NCBI GenBank assembly: GCA_016214985.1
Contig: JACRMM010000015.1
Span: forward strand, 108,824 to 172,823
Source of the DNA: Deltaproteobacteria bacterium
Lineage (GTDB): Bacteria; Desulfobacterota; Deferrisomatia; Deferrisomatales; JACRMM01
DNA: 64,000 bases
Direction of reading: 5' to 3'
Part shown: one piece after another, positions 35,310-42,753 of the stretch
Numbering within the stretch: the stretch's first letter is position 1
Layout: each line of letters opens with the position of its first letter
Program-made: the position numbers and the translations under genes
The notes under the pieces: generated by a model
Databases searched by the model: none
Told to the model about the DNA's origin: nothing
The model's input: the letters and a program-made list of their open reading frames with translations, nothing else

Positions 35310-37040
35310 TTGGCTGATCCCTTTCTTCGTCCTGAGGATGTGAGCCCTGAGGCGGCCCGCCGCGTCCTTGCCGCCCTCAACGCGGCCGCGAGCCCCGAGG
35401 CGCTGGCGGCCACGATCGAGCTCGTGGGCGAACCCGACATCGGCGTCCGGCTGGCGGCCCGGCTCCTGGCCCGGCGCGCGGAGCTCGGGGGCTTCACCAC
35501 CGTTGCCCAGATCGCCGACGTGCCCCTCATCGGGCCCGAGCGCTTCGACGACCTGGTGCGAGCCCTGGCGGGAGACGCTCTGGGGACGGGAACGGGAACG
35601 GGAGGGGAGGACGCGGAGCTGCGGGCCGAGGTGGCCCGGCTCCGGGGGCTCGTCGAGGGACTCGCCGGGGCCTTGGGCTCCCGCGACCGGCTCACCCTGC
35701 GAGTCGTGGCCGAGCGCCCGTACTTCGGCCAGCGCGTCACCGTGGCGGCGCGCCTGACCGACGGCCTCGGCCGGGAGCCTCGGATCGACGCACCGGTCAC
35801 CTTCGTGGCGGCCTGGGGGCGGCTTCGAACCGAGGGGGGGGTACGCGCCCAGGCCGGTGAGACCGTAACGGCCCGCACCGGGGCCGACGGCACGGCGCGC
35901 GTGACCCTCCTGCCGCCCGCGGCCGAGGACCTGGACCCGGCGCAGGAGCTCGCCCTGGAGGCTGCGCTCGCGGACCTCGACCCCGGGGCCCCGGACCCCG
36001 CGGCCGCGGCGGCCGCCCTCCGGGAGCTGGCGCGCCAGTACCGCTGGGACGCGGGGATCCGCTTCCGTGAGGCCGTCGACGTGTATGCGCGGGAGTTCCG
36101 CTCGGCGCTCCTCGACACCGTGAACCAGTGGGACGTGTGGTCCGCCTGGCCCCTGGTCCGGGCCACGGTGCTCGCCTTCTCGGTGGGCGATGGCGCGGAG
36201 GAGAGCGAGGTGCGCACCACCGCCGCGTTGACGCTTCCGCAGCGCAACTGGCTCCCCGCCTTCGTGGACGCGTGTCAGGAGGTCGCCCGGGAGCAGAGCA
36301 CGCTCACGGCGGACCTTCGCGACGCCAAGGGCCTGGTGGCCGATCCGGCGAGGTTCCTGGGCGAGGTCCACGGCCGGGTGCAGGAGTACCTGGAGGGGCA
36401 GCGGGGGTTCCTGGGCGAGTACGTGGGCCGCCGGCTCGCCGAGAGGGAGCTCTCGCGCTTCGCGGCCGAGGACCTGGAGGACCTGCCCGTGGCGGTCCGG
36501 ATGGACCTCTTCCCTGCGCTCCACACGGCCGCCGGCGCCGTAGCCGTGGCCGGAGGCCGGATGGTGGCCGCTCTCGGGCAGACCCGCCTCGACCTCGGGA
36601 AGGACATCGACCGGAAGATCGACCAGATCGACGTAGGGACCATCGCCGTCCTGGGCGAGCGCGTCGGCGTCCTCGAGGGGAAGGTGGCCGGCAAGGTCGA
36701 CCAGGGTGCCTTCTCCTCCTTCCAGGTTGACGTGAACACGCGGCTCGAGGCCACGGTGGATCAGGCGTCGTTCGTCACGCTCCGCGACTCGGTGAACCAG
36801 CGGCTCGATCGGAAGGCCGACGTCACGGCCGTGAGCACGCTTCGGGCCGACCTGACGGGCACCCTGGCGCAGAAGGCCGACGCTGCCGCCGTGAGCGCCG
36901 AGATCGCAACCCTGCGGGACCGCACGTTCACGCTCGACCAGAAGCTCAACACGCTCGACACCTCGGTCACCCGGATCGACGGCGACGTGGCCGGTCTGCT
37001 GCGGGTCCGATCACCCCGCGGGCCGCAGGAGCCCGGGTGA
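35310..37040 (+). CDS. Fibre-like protein with coiled coils (paralogue B)
   Basis: The 576-residue protein starts at TTG 35310, chosen because TGAGGAG lies 5 bases upstream; GTG 35304 overlaps that site. The N-terminus has a helix-hairpin-helix-like unit (ELGGFTTVAQIADVPLIGPE). Next comes an Ig-like domain (VAERPYFGQRVTVAARLTDG, FVAAWGRLRTEGGVRAQAGE, ADGTARVTLLPPAAEDL), a middle domain (WPLVRATVLAFSVGDGAEES, LTLPQRNWLPAFVDA) and a C-terminal coiled coil of fibre type (VLEGKVAGKVDQGAFSSFQV ... LDQKLNTLDTSVTRIDGDVA). The Ig-like and middle domains align with those of the 33511 protein, so the pair arose by duplication. Confidence 0.6.
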   Translation: MADPFLRPEDVSPEAARRVLAALNAAASPEALAATIELVGEPDIGVRLAARLLARRAELGGFTTVAQIADVPLIGPERFDDLVRALAGDALGTGTGTGGEDAELRAEVARLRGLVEGLAGALGSRDRLTLRVVAERPYFGQRVTVAARLTDGLGREPRIDAPVTFVAAWGRLRTEGGVRAQAGETVTARTGADGTARVTLLPPAAEDLDPAQELALEAALADLDPGAPDPAAAAAALRELARQYRWDAGIRFREAVDVYAREFRSALLDTVNQWDVWSAWPLVRATVLAFSVGDGAEESEVRTTAALTLPQRNWLPAFVDACQEVAREQSTLTADLRDAKGLVADPARFLGEVHGRVQEYLEGQRGFLGEYVGRRLAERELSRFAAEDLEDLPVAVRMDLFPALHTAAGAVAVAGGRMVAALGQTRLDLGKDIDRKIDQIDVGTIAVLGERVGVLEGKVAGKVDQGAFSSFQVDVNTRLEATVDQASFVTLRDSVNQRLDRKADVTAVSTLRADLTGTLAQKADAAAVSAEIATLRDRTFTLDQKLNTLDTSVTRIDGDVAGLLRVRSPRGPQEPG

Positions 37041-37050
37041 GGGGGGCGCC

Positions 37051-38889
37051 GTGAGGTTCTCGACCCTGGCGGCGTTGCCGAGCGGCGTCGGGAGCCCTCC
37101 GGCGGAGGTCTTGGTCGCCTCGGGCTGGGGCCCGGCGCCGGGCCGGCAGTTCCGGGCTGTGCGCTACCTCGGCTTCTCCTGCGGGAGCCTGGCCGAAGCG
37201 ATCGTGCTCGCGCCCGCGACCGCTGCGCTTCGGGGCGAGTTCCTGTCGCTCGACTACGATGCCCTGCACCCCCCGGCGCCGCTGGCCCCGGCCGAGGTCC
37301 GCGAGGAGGGCGGCCTTCTCGTCGTCGAGCTGGGCGGCGCGCGCCGCGTGCGCCGGATCGTGTTCGCGCGGAGCGCCCGCACGCGCGACGGCACCCTCGG
37401 CCTCTTCCGCCTCGACGGGGACCGGCCGGCGGCCGAGCCTTCCGTCACCGTGGAAGCCGGGCTCGCGGTGGCGGGGATCGAGCTCGAGGCAGAGGCGCCT
37501 GTGCTCCGCGCCCCGGCCGGCCTCGATCTGCGCCCGCGGGCGGGTCGCTCCGCCGCCCCGCCCGGCCACGACGTGGCTCATGAGACGGCGCAGGAGACGG
37601 CCGAGAGCGCGTCCTGGCACGTGCGCGACACCGTCATCTTCGAGTTGGGCGACGACTTCGACGATGCGCGCTTCGCGCTTCGCGTGACGACCGGCGGCGG
37701 CGTCTCGAGCCTCGGCGCCGGGGATCTCGTGGCCGTCACGGTGCGGAGCACGCCGGTCAACGTCCGGCTCGGGCTGGCGGCCCTGCCGCCCGAGCCGGAG
37801 GAGCCCGGCGCGGACGCCCTTGCCGACCTCCTTCTCTTCTGGCCCGACCCCACATCCCCTCCGGCGCCTCCCACGACCGAGGTAGACGCCGGCGCGCTCC
37901 TCGCCTCGGCCCTGGCGACCCATCTGTCCCGGCGTGTCGAGGAGCTTCGCGCCGCGGGCGCTGCCCTGCCGACGCGGGTCGACGTCGCGCTCGTGGCGGC
38001 CGCCGACGCGCCGTGCCGTCTCCGGTTCGACGCCCTCCAGGTGGACTACCACCTGGAGCGGGCGAGCCTGGAGCCTCCTCAGGAGAAGGTCGTGCTGCGC
38101 TTTCCTCCGGACCGACTAGAGGCGCAGGAGGTGGCGGTCCTCGTTCCCCGGGGCGCCTCGGTGGTCTCGGCGCAGGTGGAGGTGTCGGAGAGCCGGGTGG
38201 GCGCAGGAGGTGGATCGGGGGCCGCTGGTACGACGGGCCCGTTGCCCACGCAGGGGGGGCTCGCGGTCGACGAGTCGGGCTGGGCGGCGCAACGCCTGAA
38301 CCTGGCAGACCCGGTGCTGGCGACCGGCCTCAGCCTGGGCCTCCTGCCCCTTTCCGAGAGCGCCGAGGTCGTCGCCGAGGTGCGCGCCGAGGTCGACGGC
38401 GCGCCCACCGGCGGCCGGCTCGCTGGGGGGACGGTGGCGCTCGGCGGGGCGGGCCGGGCGCTGTGGGCCACCGTCGACCTCGGCGAGAGGGTGCTCGTCC
38501 CCTCGGGCGCTCTCTGGGTCTGCCTGCGGGCGGCCCGTGGCCGGGCCGTGTGGCTCGCGGGCACCTGGGGGGCCGCTGTGGAGGCGGCTCGGGTCTCCGC
38601 CGGAGACGAGGAGGCGGCCGTGCTCCGGGGGGCGGACGTACTCTGCTCGCTGCGCACCGGGAGCGCGGGCTCCGCCGCTGCAGGGGCAGGTCTCGGCCTC
38701 GAGGTCGCGGGACAGTCGGTGGCGGCCGGCGTTCCCGCGAACGGGCGCGTCCTCTTCGACGTCTCCGCCGCCCTCTCGGCCGCCGCGGCCCAGCCGGGGT
38801 CCGGGCCCGTGACGGCGGTCCTTCGCTTCACCGCGCAGCCCGGCGTGCTGCTCACGGTGTACCCGCCGCGGGTGGCGTACGACCTGTGA
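37051..38889 (+). CDS. Large beta-rich structural protein, unrecognised
   Basis: This 612-residue protein starts at GTG 37051. It is rich in alternating strand patterns (FRAVRYLGFSCGSLAEAIVL, VELGGARRVRRIVFARSART, VVSAQVEVSESRV, LWATVDLGERVLVPSGALWV) with many valines and few helices, like stacked beta-sandwiches. Proline and glycine linkers separate the units. It has no signal peptide or catalytic motif. As the last structural gene before the caspase it may be a fibre tip, a tail collar or a surface-binding protein. Confidence 0.55.
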   Translation: MRFSTLAALPSGVGSPPAEVLVASGWGPAPGRQFRAVRYLGFSCGSLAEAIVLAPATAALRGEFLSLDYDALHPPAPLAPAEVREEGGLLVVELGGARRVRRIVFARSARTRDGTLGLFRLDGDRPAAEPSVTVEAGLAVAGIELEAEAPVLRAPAGLDLRPRAGRSAAPPGHDVAHETAQETAESASWHVRDTVIFELGDDFDDARFALRVTTGGGVSSLGAGDLVAVTVRSTPVNVRLGLAALPPEPEEPGADALADLLLFWPDPTSPPAPPTTEVDAGALLASALATHLSRRVEELRAAGAALPTRVDVALVAAADAPCRLRFDALQVDYHLERASLEPPQEKVVLRFPPDRLEAQEVAVLVPRGASVVSAQVEVSESRVGAGGGSGAAGTTGPLPTQGGLAVDESGWAAQRLNLADPVLATGLSLGLLPLSESAEVVAEVRAEVDGAPTGGRLAGGTVALGGAGRALWATVDLGERVLVPSGALWVCLRAARGRAVWLAGTWGAAVEAARVSAGDEEAAVLRGADVLCSLRTGSAGSAAAGAGLGLEVAGQSVAAGVPANGRVLFDVSAALSAAAAQPGSGPVTAVLRFTAQPGVLLTVYPPRVAYDL

Positions 38890-38941
38890 GCGGCCCGCCG
38901 CGGCGTCCGTCCCTGCAACCCCACCCGAAGGAGGAAGAGCC

Positions 38942-39787
38942 ATGGCACGAAGAGCGCTGCTCGTGGGCATCAACGACTACAAGGGGATCAACGACCTCAA
39001 CGGGTGCGTCAACGACGTCACGAACATCCGTTCCATTCTCAAGACCTATCTCGGGTTCACGAACGCCGATATCCGAGTGCTGCTCAACAGCCGAGCCTCC
39101 AAAGCGGGCATCCTCACCCGCCTCCAGTGGCTTGTCAGCGGGGCCAAGGCCGGAGACTACCTCGTGTTCCAGTACTCGGGCCACGGCTCCCAGATCCGGG
39201 ACCGGGACGGAGACGAGCTCGACGACCATCTGGACGAGCTGATCTGTCCCTGGGACATGGACTGGGACGGCACCTACATCACCGACGACGACCTGAACGC
39301 GATCTTTACGAAGCTCCCCGCGGGCGTGCTCCTGGAGGTCTTCCTGGACTCCTGCCACTCCGGGACCGGCGTGAGGGCCGTGGACCTGGGGCGCCCCGCG
39401 GAGTTGGGCCCGGAGCACCCGACGCTCTCCCGCTACCTGCCGCCGCCGCTCGACGTGCTGTGCCGGGCCGAGGGTGAGGAGGACGAGCTCAAGCCCACGC
39501 GCCGGCTTCTCAGCAAGGCCCGCGCGGCGGACCACCACGTCCTCTGGGCCGGCTGCCGGGCGAATCAGACCTCGGCCGATGCCTACATCAACGGCTCCTA
39601 CAACGGGGCGTTCACTTACTTCTTCTGCAAGCACATGCGGGACAGCGGCGGCACACTGAGCCGCAAGGAGCTCCTGGCCCGGGTTCGCGCGTCGCTGCGC
39701 TACAACAGCTACGACCAGGTGCCCCAGCTCGAGAGCGACGCCACGAACCGGGCGGCCCGGGCGTTGACGCCAAAGGGCAAGAAGTAG
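38942..39787 (+). CDS. Caspase-family (C14) protease
   Basis: The 281-residue protein is a single metacaspase-type p20 domain. It begins RRALLVGINDYKGINDLNGC and has the catalytic His81 in YSGHGSQ and Cys138 in FLDSCHSGTG; D136 just before the cysteine is also typical. The substrate pocket segment RANQTSADAYINGSYNGAFT and the ending are normal for the family. No signal peptide or extra domain is present. It starts 52 bases after the last structural gene with GAAGGAGGAAGAGCC upstream, so it is probably cotranscribed. Caspase-like proteases cleave after Arg, Lys or Asp and act in cell death and defence. It may be injected cargo, a self-killing switch or a processing protease. Confidence 0.88.
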   Translation: MARRALLVGINDYKGINDLNGCVNDVTNIRSILKTYLGFTNADIRVLLNSRASKAGILTRLQWLVSGAKAGDYLVFQYSGHGSQIRDRDGDELDDHLDELICPWDMDWDGTYITDDDLNAIFTKLPAGVLLEVFLDSCHSGTGVRAVDLGRPAELGPEHPTLSRYLPPPLDVLCRAEGEEDELKPTRRLLSKARAADHHVLWAGCRANQTSADAYINGSYNGAFTYFFCKHMRDSGGTLSRKELLARVRASLRYNSYDQVPQLESDATNRAARALTPKGKK

Positions 39788-39809
39788 GGAACGGCTGATG
39801 ACCTGCGGG

Positions 39810-39850
39810 CCCCGGCCCTCGGGGTCCTCGGAGCCCCCGGCTCTCGGGGG
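39810..39850 (+). terminator. Tandem GC hairpins after the caspase gene
   Basis: CCCCG/CGGGG (39810-39824) and CCCCCG/CGGGGG (39834-39850) form two short stems within 65 bases of the caspase stop. No T tract follows. They may mark the end of the contractile-system transcript. The rest of the gap to 40001 shows no gene. Confidence 0.35.
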
Positions 39851-40001
39851 AGCGCGAGGGAGCTTCGGTTCCGCCCTTGCCGGCGCGGAGACCAGCACCC
39901 CCCCAGGGGACAGGCCAACTATGTTGAAACGGGCCAGTGTCGTGGCAAGTTTGCCGTCATTCTTCTGACGCCCCTCCGGCCCTTCCCGAGGAGGTGACCC
40001 C

Positions 40002-40934
40002 ATGGCCCGCATCCCCCGCCTGCTGCTCCGCGGCGAGAGCGCCACCTACCACATCGTCTCCCGCACCGCCCTCCAGGGCTTCGTCCTCGGCGACATCGAG
40101 AAGGATCTCTTCGTGCGCCTCCTGCGCCACCTCTCCGCCGTCTACTTCACGGAGTTGTTCGGGTTCTGCGTCCTGAGCAATCATGTGCACCTGCTAGTGC
40201 GAATGCGACAGGCCGATGAGTTCTCCGACGAGGAGATCCGTCGACGCTTCACCCTCAACTACGGCGAAGCCCGCGCCCAGACGCTCGGGGAGGATCAACT
40301 CCCCTTCTATCGGGAGAAGTGGGCCAACCTCTCGGAGTTCGTGAAGGATCTGAAGCAGTCCTTCTCGCGCCAGTTCAACAAGATCCACGGCCGCCGGGGC
40401 TACTTCTGGTCCGATCGCTTCAAGAGCGTGCTCCTCGACTCGGGCGACACCTTGGTGAATTGCCTCGCCTACATCGACCTCAACGCCGTGCGCGCAGGGA
40501 TCGTCGATCGGCCTGAGAAGTACCGGTGGTGCTCCCTGGCCCATCACGTCCAGACCGGCAACGCGGATGGTCTCCTCTCCACCGATTTCGGTCTTCGCCA
40601 TTTTGCCGACCTCTCGGACGAAGAGCGGCTCCGTTACTACCGGAAGTTCGTCTACGAGGTCGGGTCAATTCCCTCCGAGAAGGGTGCCCAGATCAGCGAA
40701 ACCATTTTGGAAGAGGAGGAGCGTGCGGCCTTTCGGCTCAGCGGCATGAACCGGTTTCTTTACCGTACCCGCTACTTCACCGACAGCGGCGTGATCGGCA
40801 CCAAGGAGTTCGTCGCGCGCTGCGCCGGCCTCTTTGAGAGCCACTTCGCCTGTCGCCACCCCAAGAAGCCCCGCCCGATCTCGGGCCTCGACGGTGTGTA
40901 CTCCTTGAAGAGACTTGTCGAAGCGGCCTCGTAG
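40002..40934 (+). CDS. REP-associated tyrosine transposase-like protein
   Basis: The 310-residue protein is a complete Y1 (HUH) transposase of the RAYT/IS200-like type. It has HIVSRTALQGFVLGD, then LFGFCVLSNHVHLLVRM with the HUH motif (HVH), YREKWANLSEFVKDLKQSFS, GRRGYFWSDRFKS and YIDLNAVRAGIVDRPEKYRW. The usual SYxRYFN segment, where the tyrosine is expected, reads SFSRQFN here, so activity is doubtful. The ribosome-binding site is GAGGAGG upstream of ATG. RAYT proteins are single-copy housekeeping-like relatives that move REP palindromes. It sits at the border between the injection system and the nif module. Confidence 0.8.
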   Translation: MARIPRLLLRGESATYHIVSRTALQGFVLGDIEKDLFVRLLRHLSAVYFTELFGFCVLSNHVHLLVRMRQADEFSDEEIRRRFTLNYGEARAQTLGEDQLPFYREKWANLSEFVKDLKQSFSRQFNKIHGRRGYFWSDRFKSVLLDSGDTLVNCLAYIDLNAVRAGIVDRPEKYRWCSLAHHVQTGNADGLLSTDFGLRHFADLSDEERLRYYRKFVYEVGSIPSEKGAQISETILEEEERAAFRLSGMNRFLYRTRYFTDSGVIGTKEFVARCAGLFESHFACRHPKKPRPISGLDGVYSLKRLVEAAS

Positions 40935-41162
40935 CCGCCCCCAACCCCTTCGAATCCTCCGGCAAACCGGCCTTCGGAGGGAGAGGGCTACCCGCCGTCT
41001 GTCAGAATCCCCCGCACCGATCCTGAAGGTCCCCCAATCCCCACCCAACACCGTTTCGTGGCATGGGACTTCCGCGAGCGAACGCCTCACCCCGTGGCTT
41101 TGCGACGGAGGCCGTCGCCGCTTTCCGGCCGCTGCTGCGTTCGTTCGATTATCAGCCTGTCC

Positions 41163-41289
41163 CCTTGGTTCCCTTGGTTCCCTGGATTCCGCCTGTCCCC
41201 CTGGATTCTTCCCTGGATTACCTTACCTGGATTACCCTGGATTACCTGGATTCTGGAGTCCCCCCTGGATGCTGGATGCCATGCTGGAT
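41163..41289. repeat. CTGGAT short-repeat tract
   Basis: CTGGAT occurs nine times (41182, 41201, 41213, 41227, 41237, 41246, 41265, 41272, 41284), mostly inside CCTGGATTA or GCTGGATGC, preceded by two CCTTGGTT units. Spacing is irregular (7-19 bases), so this is a degenerate satellite. It lies in the 415-base gap between the transposase and nifB, where I see no gene. Confidence 0.65.
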
Positions 41290-41349
41290 GCTCGGGGAGG
41301 ATCAACTTGTGTCACCATCCGCCGCGCCCGCTCCAGGGGGGACTCCCGG

Positions 41350-42639
41350 TCACCCGCACCCGGCCCCGTCGCCCCTGCAGCCGCCGAGCCCCTTGGAACA
41401 GCCGCCGGCCCGCTTCCGACGGAACTTGGCCGCGTCGCCGCCCCCGTACAGGGAGGGGAGCAGCATCTCGATGAAGCCGCTCACTTCGATCGGTGTGACC
41501 CCGGCGTCGGTGAGGATCGCGGCCGGGCCCTCTCCCACGCCGCTCACGAGCACGGCCCGGCAGTCGCCGAGGACGCCCGCGAGGGCCCTCCAGCGCTCGA
41601 CCCCTTTGCCCCGCGCCGGAGCTGTCCGTTCTTCGACCAGGGCGAAGCCTTGCTCCTCCGACCCCCAGATCTGGAAGGAGTCGGCCTCTCCGAGGTGCTG
41701 GTTGACGAGCAGCCCCTCCAGGGAGGCCACGGCCACGTAAGGGCGGCCGGCGGTCTCGAGCGACACCTCTTGTGAGCAGGCCCCGAGGACGTCCCGAAAC
41801 TCGACGGAACGGTCCTCGTGCAGGAGACCCACCGCGTCGGCTCGGCAGCGTTGGCAGTGCTTCATCTGGGGGAGGAAGTGCTCGGCTCCGCTGCGCACGG
41901 CCACCAGGAGCTCGGGCCCCGGCTCAGGCACGGCCTCGAAGGGCGTGCCGGCGTTGGGCACCATGGCCATGCAGTTGAGCACGTCGACACCCAGTCCGGC
42001 CGCGGTCTCGGCCACCCGGGCGACATGACCGTCGTTCACGCCGGGGATGACGATCGTGTTCACCTTGACCACGATCCCCTTCTCCACGAGCGCCCGGATC
42101 CCTTCGAGCTGCCGCGAGAGCAGGAGCTCCGCCGCCTGGCGGCCCCGGTAGATGATCTTGCCGTCGCGCACCCAGGCGTAGATCTTCTGGCCGATCTCCG
42201 GGTCCACGGCGTTCACCGTGACGGTTACGTGGGACACGCCGAGTTCGACCAGCGCGTCGACGTGGGGCGTCAGCCCGAGGCCGTTGGTCGAGACGCACAG
42301 GAGCATCGCGGGGAAGCGTTCCCGGATGAGGCGCATCGTCTCCAGCGTCTCCTCGGCGTTGGCGAAGGGGTCGCCCGGGCCGGCGATGCCCACGACCGTG
42401 ATCCTGGGCTCGTGGGCGACGATTTCCGCCACGTACCGCGCCGCCTGGGTGGGCGCGAGCACCGCGCTCGTCACGCCGGGCCGGCTTTCGTTCACACAGT
42501 CGTAGCGCCGGTCGCAGTAGTTGCACTTGATGTTGCACTTGGGGGCCACCGGCACATGGACCCGGCCGCACACGCCCTTGGCGTGCTCGTTGAAGCAGGG
42601 GTGCTGGGAGCGGTCGAGGGCGGCGGTTGCGGTCTTCAT
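41350..42639 (-). CDS. nifB: NifB, FeMo-cofactor radical SAM enzyme
   Basis: This 429-residue protein makes the NifB-cofactor [8Fe-9S-C], precursor of the nitrogenase FeMo-cofactor. The radical SAM cluster motif is C35-x3-C39-x2-C42 in APKCNIKCNYCDRRYDC. Other NifB marks are the N-terminal HPCFNEHA, AGPGDPFANAEET, CVSTNGLGL, HVTVTVNAVDPEIGQKIY, VVKVNTIVIPGVND and QRCRADAVGLL. A C-terminal NifX/NafY-like domain (about 300-400) is fused, ending in a cysteine-rich tail (GGCSKGLGGCRGDGAGCG). It is the last gene of the minus-strand nif set, 114 bases after nifN. nifH, nifD and nifK are not in the window. Confidence 0.95.
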   Translation of the reverse strand: MKTATAALDRSQHPCFNEHAKGVCGRVHVPVAPKCNIKCNYCDRRYDCVNESRPGVTSAVLAPTQAARYVAEIVAHEPRITVVGIAGPGDPFANAEETLETMRLIRERFPAMLLCVSTNGLGLTPHVDALVELGVSHVTVTVNAVDPEIGQKIYAWVRDGKIIYRGRQAAELLLSRQLEGIRALVEKGIVVKVNTIVIPGVNDGHVARVAETAAGLGVDVLNCMAMVPNAGTPFEAVPEPGPELLVAVRSGAEHFLPQMKHCQRCRADAVGLLHEDRSVEFRDVLGACSQEVSLETAGRPYVAVASLEGLLVNQHLGEADSFQIWGSEEQGFALVEERTAPARGKGVERWRALAGVLGDCRAVLVSGVGEGPAAILTDAGVTPIEVSGFIEMLLPSLYGGGDAAKFRRKRAGGCSKGLGGCRGDGAGCG

Positions 42640-42658
42640 CGGTCACCGTGCTTTCTTG

Positions 42659-42749
42659 GCTGTCAGCGCTCAGCTCTCAGCGGTCAGCTTGAGACTGGAG
42701 GCGGTTCGATCTGGCGGTGGGTGAGAGCTGAAAGCTGATTGCTGACAGC
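42659..42749. repeat. Inverted repeat between nifN and nifB
   Basis: GCTGTCAGCGCTCAGCTCTC (42659 on) and its near-complement at 42727-42749 match over 23 bases with three mismatches around a 45-base centre. It fills the nifN-nifB gap. It could form a large hairpin in the mRNA, reducing nifB expression, or be a dispersed palindromic element. Confidence 0.55.
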
Positions 42750-42753
42750 CGCT

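Noticed and set aside
41163..41289. Possible CRISPR array in the CTGGAT tract
   Set aside because: Units are only 6-9 bases with irregular spacing of 7-19 bases, no spacers of constant length, and no cas genes nearby.
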